In this document: positions 21,009 through 29,765 of the stretch, piece by piece
How positions within the stretch are numbered: position 1 is the first letter of the stretch
How the letters are laid out: each line of letters begins with the position of its first letter
Source: Fragilariopsis cylindrus CCMP1102
Lineage: Eukaryota; Bacillariophyta; Bacillariophyceae; Bacillariales; Bacillariaceae
Assembly: GCA_900095095.1 (NCBI GenBank)
Contig: FMBT01000088.1
Location: forward strand, 1-30,411
DNA: 30,411 nt
Reading direction: 5' to 3'
Position numbers and translations under genes: made by a program
Notes under the pieces: model-generated
What the model was told of the DNA's origin: nothing
What the model saw: only the letters and a program-made list of their open reading frames with translations
Database searches by the model: none

Positions 21009-22276
21009 ATGTACATTAGAATTGTTGCTATTTCACTCTTGGTCGCAATGACTACGAACCAAGCTAGTGCGTTCACTGTCGGTGGAACATTCCTCTCTGT
21101 GGTAGAAAAGGCAGCCTTAGAAAAGACGGCAGAAGCTGTAGCAACGGCCGGTAAAGGTATTACAGGTATGTATTAAAGATGGTGGACGATGTTAGCATGA
21201 GCGTCCTTCTATTCGTTGTACCATTGATAGCTCTTTCACTTTTTATCTCCGATGTCGTCTTAATCATGTTTCTTCAATTAATTATCACAGCATGTGACGA
21301 AGGGCCAGCCACAATTGGTGGTAGGTTTGATGATGTAGGAGTTGAGAATACTGAGGAGAATCGTAGATTATATCGCCAAATGCTATTCGAGGCGCCTGGT
21401 TGTGAGGATTTTTTATCAGGTGCCATTTTGGACCCTGAGACTCTCTATCAAAAATCGGATGGTGGTGTTCTCTTCCCAGAGCTTCTCACTAATAAGGGTA
21501 TCGTACCTGGTGTGAAACCACACTTAAAAATTTTTACTCTTCCTGGTACAAATGGCGATACTATCATGCAGGGACTTGATTCGTTAAATGTTAGATGCCA
21601 AGAATACTACGCTGCTGGTGCTCGTTTTGCAAAATGGAGAAGTCCCCTAGTTATTGATATGGAAAAGAAATGTCCAACGGATTTAGCAATTCGAGCAAAT
21701 ATGCAAGATCTTGCTCGATATGCTCTTATTTGTCAGAGTGAAGGTCTGATGCCTATTGTCGAGCCTGATATTAGCTTGTCAGGATCACACACGCTTGAAG
21801 AGGCTATTGATATTAATATTCGAGTACAATCTGAGCTGTTCAAGGCAATGATCGACCATGGTGTATACATGGCTGGTTCGACATTAAAACCTAATGTTGT
21901 AAATCCTGGAAAAGATTGCCCTATTAGCTACACAGTGGAAGAAATCGCAGAGGCAAACATTTTTGTCTTCGAGCAAAGTTTTCCGGTTGCTATGAAAGGT
22001 TGCAATTATCTTTCTGGTGGACAAAACCTTGCTAATGCTTCCGCTCGTTTGAGTGCCATCAACAAGGCAAATAAGAAGGGACCTTGGAATTTGTCCTTCT
22101 CATGGAGTCAAGCACTACAGTTACCAATACTTGACCTTTGCAAAGGAAAAGACGGTCTTCAACTTGAAGAAATGAGCAAACTGTATGTAAAGGAGTTGGC
22201 CATTGCAGGAGCTTCAGCTAGAGGTGAACATGAATGGAAAAAAGGAGAAGGCGACCATGTTGGTGTCAAAAAATAA
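21009..22276 (+). CDS. FBA: Class I fructose-bisphosphate aldolase, plastid-targeted, one intron
   Basis: Exons 21009-21165 and 21291-22276 give 380 residues. The intron (21166-21290, GTATGT...CACAG) is removed in phase and joins GKGIT to ACDEGPATIG. The leader is a signal peptide (MYIRIVAISLLVAMTTNQASAF) with an ASAF-T junction, so the enzyme is plastid-targeted. It cleaves or forms fructose 1,6-bisphosphate in the Calvin cycle or plastid glycolysis. Catalytic residues of the Schiff-base class are in place: Asp near 55 (ACDEG), KWR at 167-169, Glu near 210 (IVEPD) and the Schiff-base Lys near 251 (TLKPNVV). The LSGGQ phosphate-binding motif is also present. Diatoms have a pyrenoid class I aldolase, and this could be its counterpart; location inside the plastid cannot be read here. 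The start at 21009 is the first ATG of the exon frame. Confidence 0.93.
21166..21290 (+). other. Intron of the aldolase gene
   Basis: 125 bp, GTATGT donor and TTATCACAG acceptor. Reading through would stop after GITGMY, so it must be spliced to make enzyme. The split codon is G|CA (Ala), just before the active-site CDEG. Confidence 0.9.
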
Positions 22277-22624
22277 AAATAATTTGGGTGATTTTAAAAC
22301 ATATTATTTTATCTGTAGCTCTCGCATGATTAAAAATTGACTAAAAGAATTTGGAACTGAGTTATGTTAATGAATTAATTATTCTAATTCTACTTTAGCA
22401 AATTTGTGTTGAAGAAAATAATAAAAAGCAAACCGAGTTTACATGCATATTGAACATATTAGTGGTTCAATTTGTACTCGGAAGCTTATGCTTATTCGAT
22501 AGCCGTAAAGATATCCATGTTGAGTGATCTTCCTAATTCAGTATTATTTACGTGACCGTAGTATCTTCATTCTACTTTAAAAAATGAATCGCTACTTTTG
22601 AATACAAGTTAATTTCCACACAAC
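22277..22624. other. Convergent 3' spacer
   Basis: About 350 bp of AT-rich DNA between the ends of the aldolase gene and the RNA methyltransferase gene. No coding sequence. Both poly(A) signals should lie here. Confidence 0.5.
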
Positions 22625-23320
22625 TTAAAGTACTATACGATGATCATTTCGTATCAATCTTTTTTTATAGTCTTGAAATCTATATAAAACAATACTGGTT
22701 GCAACATTGACATTCATACTAGCCGTTCCAGCTCCGTACTGTGGAATTTGGATCAATGCATTGCAATTTTTAAGATGTACTGGTAGTATACCCTGTCCCT
22801 CATTGCCCATAAAAATTCCAATATTCTTTTCATTTTTTGGATAATAGGTACTTTCAAAATATTCATCATTGAGTAATTGACTAGTTTCATCAATTTCTAC
22901 ACCAATTAAGAATATTTTTGACTTTTCTATGTACGCAACACAATCTTTCCATTTTGGGAAACGCGTCAACAGTATCTGTCCATTATTAACTGCCTCCTGA
23001 AATGGTAATGGGAACATATCTTTACGTTTTGAATTATTTTCTTGTCCGACCAATAGTACCTCACAACATTCAAATGCGATACTTGTCAGTAACATAGCTT
23101 TAATGTTAGTAATTTTCTGAATATTACATATAACTAAGGAAAGCCTTGGTGCTTGCTGTTGTTGGAGATGATGCGTCTTGGACCTCTTGTTGTCGTTGTC
23201 GTCTTGTACTTTTTGCTCCTTCTCCTCCTCCTCCTCCTGCTGCTGCTGCTGTCGTTGTACTGGTGGCTCCTTCTTCTCCTCCTCCATTATTATTGTACTT
23301 TCAATATTTTGTTCCTGCAT
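22625..23320 (-). CDS. SpoU/TrmH-family RNA ribose methyltransferase-like protein, motif 1 Arg missing
   Basis: The 231-residue protein starts at the first in-frame ATG (MQEQNIESTI). A Glu/Gln-rich, low-complexity N terminus covers about 60 residues. The rest is a SPOUT knot domain: motif 1 region NIQKITNIKAMLLTSIAF, motif 2 IGIFMGNEGQGI near 170, and motif 3 IPQYGAGTASMNVNVATSIV near 195-212. It resembles the plant SpoU group with IPQYGCGTASLNV. These enzymes make 2'-O-methyl ribose in tRNA or rRNA using SAM. In motif 1 the usual Arg (xxRTAxAF) is Leu near residue 78, while motifs 2 and 3 keep Glu and Asn. Activity is therefore uncertain; the target RNA is unknown. Confidence 0.85.
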   Translation of the reverse strand: MQEQNIESTIIMEEEKKEPPVQRQQQQQEEEEEKEQKVQDDNDNKRSKTHHLQQQQAPRLSLVICNIQKITNIKAMLLTSIAFECCEVLLVGQENNSKRKDMFPLPFQEAVNNGQILLTRFPKWKDCVAYIEKSKIFLIGVEIDETSQLLNDEYFESTYYPKNEKNIGIFMGNEGQGILPVHLKNCNALIQIPQYGAGTASMNVNVATSIVLYRFQDYKKRLIRNDHRIVL

Positions 23321-23794
23321 ATTTAAGAGAGTAATTTGAACACAATCAATACATCTATGGTACAATTCATGTACAGTGCTTACAGATCATTTCGGTTGAC
23401 CATCGTCAATCCATTATCCATTTATTTTATTTTATTTTACTTCGAGTAATACTGACTAACTAACGTAATTCTAGTAAGAAAGTGAAGGAATGTATTCAGT
23501 ATGATGGGTCGTCGAGTCGAGTCGTGCATAGTATCGACTCGTGACTCGATTTGTAGACATTAGGAATGTCACTTTTCTTGTGAATTCAAAAACCACACGA
23601 ACATTTCAAATTCCAACATTTTATTTTAGAATACAGTTAGTTGCAATAAACATAGTAATTACTTTCTTGTGTCTCTAAATCCTTCCAACAAGATCGACAC
23701 AGCAACTATTCTAGGAACAAAGTGTTTCTCTTTCGCCGGCTTCGGATCACTATAGTACTAGAGACTTTTAGCGAATATCTAATCTATCGCAATC
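23321..23794. other. Divergent spacer with imperfect hairpin
   Basis: About 470 bp between the methyltransferase gene (-) and the SGNH-like gene (+); both promoters should lie here. An imperfect inverted repeat at 23513-23548 pairs CGAGTCGAGTCG with CGACTCGTGACTCG across a 10-base loop. No coding sequence seen. Confidence 0.45.
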
Positions 23795-26700
23795 ATGCAA
23801 GTTTTGGAGATGGAAGAAGTGGAAAGCCTCGTCAGCAATGCAAGTCGCAAACGTCTGGGAAATGTCAATGGAAAGAAGAGGACTAGGAAAGATTCTAGTG
23901 TGGCTGCATGTGCAAGTCTATGCAGTAACTCCTTGCCGAAATTGGTAGTTTTTGCCTGTCTAATTTTGATCGGTATATTGTATATGTCAGCCCAGAATGG
24001 CGGAGATGGTGGTATGGTGGAATTGGAAGATATTGAAACCAAAGCCCCTCATACCACTACAAACAGTAGTATGTCAGAAGTCAAAGTCACCCCTATGCCT
24101 ACGGATAATATTCAAATTGCTGTACCATCACCACCACCTGTTGAAATTCCAAAAACAACAACTCCTCCGACAACTCCTCCGACAACACCTCCCACGCCTC
24201 CTCCCGTAAAGGTTCCAGAAAATGTTGAAACTACAAGTACTACAGAAAATAAACCAGACAATAATAACGACGCATACCTATATTCGAAAGTTGCTACGAT
24301 CCTTCCCCTAATCGATCATCCACTACCCAACGAGGAGGAGAAGGCAGCTCTGGATGAAAAATTCGGTCGATGGCACTTTTGGGATGGTGATGAAGATATG
24401 AGACCAATGGAAGATTATATTTCAAAGTTTCCCAATGGCGATGTACCAGGAGAAGATTTTCCTGATGATGTATGGCAAGCCGATGCTGTGTTTGTGAATC
24501 ATATACTTAATGATGCTGATAATTTAATTGCAAGAGCGATGGAAGCTATATTCATCGAATACGGACACGGAAAACCATTAGAACCAGAGGGTATGGCTGA
24601 AAGAATGAAAATGTTTCATTGGAGTAGAGAAGATCTCTCTGTATTAAATGCGAAGCCACCAGAAAAATACGCTAAACGAGGCGATAGAGGGAATGGTGGA
24701 TGGACAACCAAAAGAAGCTTTGATGGGCTTGTAAGACGTCTCCTACATGCAATGATGACCCAAGATACATTTACCGTAGTCAGTAAGTATCTATACATGA
24801 CGCGTTCAGTTGTACTTGCACAGCAGGTCTGCCCGGAGCATTACTCGACTTGCGTATCTAATCTCAAATCTCGTCGTCTACCTTTTTTTTCTCTCTCTCT
24901 CTGTTTCTTACGTACACACATAAAGTGGGCGGTCATAGTGCAGCTCAAGGTCAAGGGTAAGAAATTGGAGAAAGAAAAAACGAACGAAAAATTATGTATC
25001 ATTTGTTGTCACATTCTATCTTTTGCGTCGAATGACATCTTACTTTTTCGTTTTTTACTGCATTTGATCCAATCTAATTTTTTCTTTAATATTGGTATAC
25101 AGAAATCACTTCCGACAATCGTATATGATGCAATTTCACAAGGTAATGTATCCTATATTTGCTCGATTAGGCGTGAAACTTATCACTAGAAATGTAGGTC
25201 AAGGTGGATTAGGTACCATACAGGCAGGAATAGGGTCCGGTGGAATATATGGAGATGAAATTGACGTTCTACTGTGGGATTCTGGTACGTTCAAATCAAT
25301 AATTATAACCCTTAGGGTTTTTCCTTAAACTTTTCGAAAATAGAAAATGATTCTCTAAATTTTATGGAATTATTCCACGGAACGTCTTCCTCACACACAC
25401 GCACATATTATACACATATTATACATGCATATATAATATATAGGTATGACGGAACCGGGTGCCGAACACGTTGATGTATTTTATCGTCAGGCCCTTTTGG
25501 CTGGTAAACGCATTCCAGTTTTATGGGGAGGGCCTTTCGAATTACTCAAGATGCTCCACGAAGAAGCTGACGTAGATGTTGGTGATTGGGGAACGGCAAT
25601 GGATGGAATTGCTGAGGTCGAGAGTCTCGAGCAGGCTAAGGAAATACCATGGGCAGCTAGATTTATGAAATGCAAACCCGAAGTCGAGGATATGTGTAAA
25701 GAAGAACCAAGATTTTGCTCTAAATGTTGGATTGATCGAGACGACAAAATCAAGCCTGAAATGAAACAATGGGATAAACCAAAAGGACAAGTAAAGTGGC
25801 ACCCAGGATGGAGAGTTCACCAATTGATGGGGCGTAATCTTGCCTTTGGGATTTTGGAGGCACTCCAATCAGCCATCAATATTTGGAGTGAAGGAGTAAT
25901 GGGTACGTTGCTTTGTTCTAACATTAGTATTATCCTATCTTGATATGAAATAAAGTGTTATCTGATCTATACGTTGAATACTTCTTACAATCTCTCTCTC
26001 TCTCTCTCTTATCATGAAAGGCGGCCCACCACTGGAGGATGACTACTGGCATGTCACTGAATACTACGAAAACATACGCAATAAGGTGAAAAAATTAGAC
26101 AAGTCTCTCGGCAGTTGTTACAAAATTGATGGCTCACTCCCCACCCGATTATGCTCGACCCCTATGAAGGCGAAAACACAGTACACTCCCCGAGCAAACT
26201 ATGACGAAAGTGCGTTGGTTAGTATAATCAAACCTACCTCTGATGGTTATGTCCCCAAGAACGAAAAAGTAACGCTCTATGAAGGCCCAGATGAACACAA
26301 CACTTGTTTCGACATACCAACGGACGAAGTAGATGTTTTTAATGTCGTGACTGGTCGTCGAAGACTGAATGAAGACGATTTTCGACTTCCAAGCCGACTC
26401 GATTCTTCAAATTTTGATTCTTCTGCCAAAGATACCACTTTCCCATCAGTACGAAACCTTGAAGGCGATATCACTCCTGGAAAAGGTTGGGAAGTTTGGG
26501 GAGAACCACCGGGTCTATGTGATGGCACCTACAATGCAACTTGCAATAGATGGACAAAGGACGAATGTGTATTGTACGGTCATCACGATGCTCGAGGGGC
26601 AGTGATTGGAAATGAATACTCTGGTTGGTTGGTAATGACACTCAAGGAATTAAAGGAAGGTATCATTATCTTGAAGTTACACACATGGCACACTGAAAAG

Positions 26701-27093
26701 GAGAGTACAATAACTCAAGGATGGAACTCCGTTGATAACGTAAAAAGACGGCGGCGACTCGGCGAAAGCTCGATGCACTTTAATACAAGTACTAGTGAGT
26801 CGTTTCAGTACGAATCTGATAAAATAGAGAATAGGATGCTAATGAGAAGCTATGACACACCTAAGCTACCCGATGAATTTGTTTTTGAGTATGCAATTGA
26901 TGGAGTGGTTACAACGTTGACGGGTAAGGAATTTTTGGAAAAAAAGAAACAAATTCAGCGCGTAGTTGAAACTATCACCATACTAGATGATCCAAACTTC
27001 ACAGCAGAAGAAAAAGATGTTGAGATCGCCATACGTTTACGAGGTTCTGGGAAATCTATTGTTTTTGGTGTTTCCCATGTGTACTGGGCTTGA
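23795..27093 (+). CDS. Type II membrane protein with SGNH-hydrolase-like domain, five exons
   Basis: Exons 23795-24782, 24926-24956, 25103-25284, 25444-25902 and 26021-27093 give exactly 911 codons including stop (910 residues). All introns are GT-AG and in phase. A short basic cytosolic end is followed by one span at about 47-67 (LVVFACLILIGILYMSAQ) and a Thr/Pro-rich stalk, so the bulk is lumenal or extracellular. An SGNH-like domain shows GGHSAAQGQGNHF (candidate nucleophile Ser, residues 331-343), NVGQGGLGT, LLWDSGMTE and a C-terminal WHPGWRVHQLMGRN near 518, like block V. A second, Cys-containing beta-rich domain follows (LCDGTYNATC, YGHHDARGAVIG). I infer a Golgi or cell-surface esterase or glycan-modifying enzyme; neither substrate nor activity is established. 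Similar proteins appear to form families in diatoms. Confidence 0.82.
24783..25102 (+). other. Introns 1 and 2 flanking a 31-nt micro-exon
   Basis: Intron 1 is 24783-24925 (GTAAGT...ATAAAG) and intron 2 is 24957-25102 (GTAAGA...TATACAG). Between them exon 24926-24956 encodes the GGHSAAQGQG block. Without it the flanking exons do not give a continuous SGNH motif. Intron 1 has a pyrimidine-rich (CT)n tract near 24891-24901. Confidence 0.8.
25285..25443 (+). other. Intron 3 of the SGNH-like gene
   Basis: GTACGT donor, ATATAG acceptor, 159 bp. Splicing joins LLWDS-G to MTEPGAEH through a split Gly codon. It contains short CACACA and ATTATACACAT repeats. Confidence 0.85.
25903..26020 (+). other. 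Intron 4 of the SGNH-like gene
   Basis: GTACGT donor, CATGAAAG acceptor, 118 bp, with a (TC)n tract at about 25991-26010 serving as polypyrimidine tract. Splicing joins SEGVMG to GPPLEDDYW. Confidence 0.85.
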
Positions 27094-27170
27094 AGCAGTA
27101 ACTAAATATTACCACCAAGCAAAAACAAATTAAAACGACTGCAATTCTACAGTGTTGATTAATAGCTAAA

Positions 27171-27194
27171 TAATATAATATAATATAATATAAT
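27171..27194. repeat. TAATA pentanucleotide microsatellite
   Basis: Tandem TAATA units in the 125-bp gap between the convergent ends of the SGNH-like and kinesin genes. Confidence 0.85.
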
Positions 27195-27218
27195 GAATAT
27201 CTTATTGCTCTTAGGTAA

Positions 27219-29765
27219 TTAATCTCGAAGGTCGTCGAAGCTTTCGAAGCTATCGTCGTCATCATGATCCGCTACTGTTTGAAACTGACCCTCTGATGCA
27301 CTGACATATGTTTGAAGCGAACTCCGAAGCTCAGAAATAAAATCTATTTGGGTCCTTTGCAAATTTTGTAGTTCCAAAAGATAGTTATCTATTCCATCAC
27401 GTTCAGCATCGACCTGATTCACCGAGTTCATCTCATCCTTGACCATTTTAAGCCACCGGGACATGACAGACCTATGATTAGACACAAGAGCCTGTCCGGC
27501 TTCTTGCTTTTCTGGGACATTGACTTTGCGAGGGGGTTTTGCTTTCGCTTTTGCTTTGGGAATGTTAGGAGGCTCTGTCAGAGCTTCCAATGCGCATTTA
27601 GCCCCTACATCTATATGATGTATTTCGTCAACTAAATCATTTGTAACTTGATCTTCAAACCGTTCAATCCGGGAATTGTGGTCAATCATGCTGCGTTGCT
27701 GTTGCGGTGGTTGTTTTGTGGATAATCTAGAACATTGGATAGGTTTTTGCTTGGTTGGCTGTTGACACGTCGTTGGTAGATCGCCACTTTCAGGATTGCG
27801 TTCTTTTACACGGTCTGCGTATCGCAAAGTGTTTAGAGTTTGATCGCAATTTCCAATATCTGGGCTAATACAAGCAACCATGCAACTTCGTGAATTTTCT
27901 CCGACAAAACTATCTTTTAAAACTTGTGTCAATTTTGATCCACGAAATGGTATGTGAGACATTGATCCACCCGTCGCTAATGCTCGAATCACTTCTTTCA
28001 GTGCCAGGAGTGACGTATTAATCTCTGCACCTTCTAGTCGTGTGGCCTTACTCGAATTTGAAGTATCCGCACCGCGCTCACTTCCAGCAAGATCAATGAA
28101 AGTAAATCGACCATGTTCTATATTCTGTTTCCTCCCCTTCTTCATCAATTTGATCTGTAGTACAGCATGTGAACGAGAGCTATCTGCATTTCGAGAAGTG
28201 GTGCCAGTAGATCGATTCGCAGCACCCTCCTCGATCAGTTGCATTACATGCTCCGGAGCGTGGACGGGATGCTCAGTCAATCCAGGAAAACAAACTTTCC
28301 CTTTACTGTCTTCGAGACATTTGATTTGTTTTCTTTCGTTCAACAAGTCGAATAGTTTTCCACTGTATATTTCAAACAACGAAACGTGGACCTTTAAATG
28401 ACTATACTCTGGCATCTCCATCATTTTAAATATATCCAATGCTGCAAGATAATACAAACCAAGATTTGACTCGTCAGCTGTTCCTGCGTTAACACCAGTT
28501 ATATTGGAGCCCATCATAGTGTATGTTTTTCCACTACCCGTCTGTCCGTACGCGAATACTGTTGCCCACTGTCCATTGAAGAACGGCTCCACAAGATTCC
28601 GAAGTGATCGTTCGTATATTCCAATGTTGGTTGACGATTCATCAAAGACATTATCAAAAGCAAACGGCACAGTTTCCACCTCTTTTGTTAAGTCCACACG
28701 GGTCTTTGGTTGGTATGCAAGGATTCTTCCGTAACTGCCATAGTCCAAAGGATGAATAATATCAATTCCTCCCGTTTGTCTAGCTTCTGACTTACTCAAT
28801 GGACGTTTCCTAATAATGACCTTAATCCGCATATCGTAGTACTCATTTTCAGTCTCGACTTGGTCTCGAAACATGTCGTGTTCGGCCGCGTTGTCTTCCC
28901 GAAGGTAATCAATTTGGGTCGCCCACGATTCGACAATCTCATTTGACGATTGAGTAATAATAGAACTACGATCTTGTTTGGAGGAATGGACACGAGTCGA
29001 TGATGAAATTGTAGGAAGCGTTTGGTGACAACGTTGGTGCTTTTGTAAAAGCATTGAATCTGACGCACTCATACTCTTACTCGAACGACTCGTGGTTAGT
29101 TTTGGTATACTTCGACTTTGATTTATATTGTAATTATTGTTCGAAGTAGTAGTAGCTGAGTTCTCATTATTTTCTTCAATGATAACATTAGTATTTTTGT
29201 GATTGTTATTCTCTCCAGTCATTAATTCGCTGATGGGGGGTTGAAAATGATTTTCTAGTGAATCAATGCTCGCTGCGAGAGTAGTACGTCGTTTTTGTCT
29301 TGAGATGTCGTGGCTGCTGCTGCTGCTTTGAAAATCATCGATATCGCCATTCAGAATAGCGGATGAAGTACATTCCATCGCTAGTGACTGTGACTCGGTA
29401 GTAGGTTGAGAAGAAGCTGCTGGTAACCTCTTTTCAGTTCGTTTGAATTCTTGTAGCTTGGACTTAGGTGGCTGTCGACTAGGAGGTTTATTCTGAGATA
29501 GATTTATTTTTTGTGACGTTTGTACTGTCGCTGGTGTAACTCTTGTCGGCCCTTTTTCAATGATACTATTCGTGAATTCATCTGAATTGTTGTCGACCGA
29601 ATCATTTCCGCTCTGTTCATTAAAGGCAGATATACTAGAAGGAATGTCAGTTTTGCTGGAAATAGGATTAGATCGTGAGGGCACATTATCCTTATGATTA
29701 ACTTTCACTTCTTCCTCTTTGCTATTTTTCTTATACTTGCTTAACTTGGAAATTTTTTCTTTCAT
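27219..29765 (-). CDS. Kinesin-13 (MCAK/KIF2-type) motor
   Basis: 848 residues from the ATG at 29765. A long Ser/Asn-rich N terminus (to about 315) precedes a central motor domain (about 315-655), the layout of the internal-motor kinesin-13 family, which depolymerises microtubule ends. Motor motifs are complete: IKVIIRKRPLS, P-loop GQTGSGKT near 408, switch I NADSSRSH, switch II DLAGSERGADTS, RLEGAEINTSLLALKEVIRAL and SKLTQVLKDSFVGENSRSC. The loop 2 KVD signature reads RVDLT, a conservative change. After LNTLRYADRVKE comes a Lys/Pro-rich segment and a C-terminal helix likely to form a coiled coil (DNYLLELQNLQRTQIDFI), ending in an acidic tail. A likely role is in spindle dynamics. The true start may lie further right. 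Confidence 0.92.
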   Translation of the reverse strand: MKEKISKLSKYKKNSKEEEVKVNHKDNVPSRSNPISSKTDIPSSISAFNEQSGNDSVDNNSDEFTNSIIEKGPTRVTPATVQTSQKINLSQNKPPSRQPPKSKLQEFKRTEKRLPAASSQPTTESQSLAMECTSSAILNGDIDDFQSSSSSHDISRQKRRTTLAASIDSLENHFQPPISELMTGENNNHKNTNVIIEENNENSATTTSNNNYNINQSRSIPKLTTSRSSKSMSASDSMLLQKHQRCHQTLPTISSSTRVHSSKQDRSSIITQSSNEIVESWATQIDYLREDNAAEHDMFRDQVETENEYYDMRIKVIIRKRPLSKSEARQTGGIDIIHPLDYGSYGRILAYQPKTRVDLTKEVETVPFAFDNVFDESSTNIGIYERSLRNLVEPFFNGQWATVFAYGQTGSGKTYTMMGSNITGVNAGTADESNLGLYYLAALDIFKMMEMPEYSHLKVHVSLFEIYSGKLFDLLNERKQIKCLEDSKGKVCFPGLTEHPVHAPEHVMQLIEEGAANRSTGTTSRNADSSRSHAVLQIKLMKKGRKQNIEHGRFTFIDLAGSERGADTSNSSKATRLEGAEINTSLLALKEVIRALATGGSMSHIPFRGSKLTQVLKDSFVGENSRSCMVACISPDIGNCDQTLNTLRYADRVKERNPESGDLPTTCQQPTKQKPIQCSRLSTKQPPQQQRSMIDHNSRIERFEDQVTNDLVDEIHHIDVGAKCALEALTEPPNIPKAKAKAKPPRKVNVPEKQEAGQALVSNHRSVMSRWLKMVKDEMNSVNQVDAERDGIDNYLLELQNLQRTQIDFISELRSSLQTYVSASEGQFQTVADHDDDDSFESFDDLRD

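Noticed and set aside
21629..21660. Apparent loss of a catalytic lysine in the aldolase (LV where animal enzymes have LK)
   Set aside because: The catalytic Lys and Arg are those of the KWR triplet, which is present. The changed position lies further along and is not catalytic.
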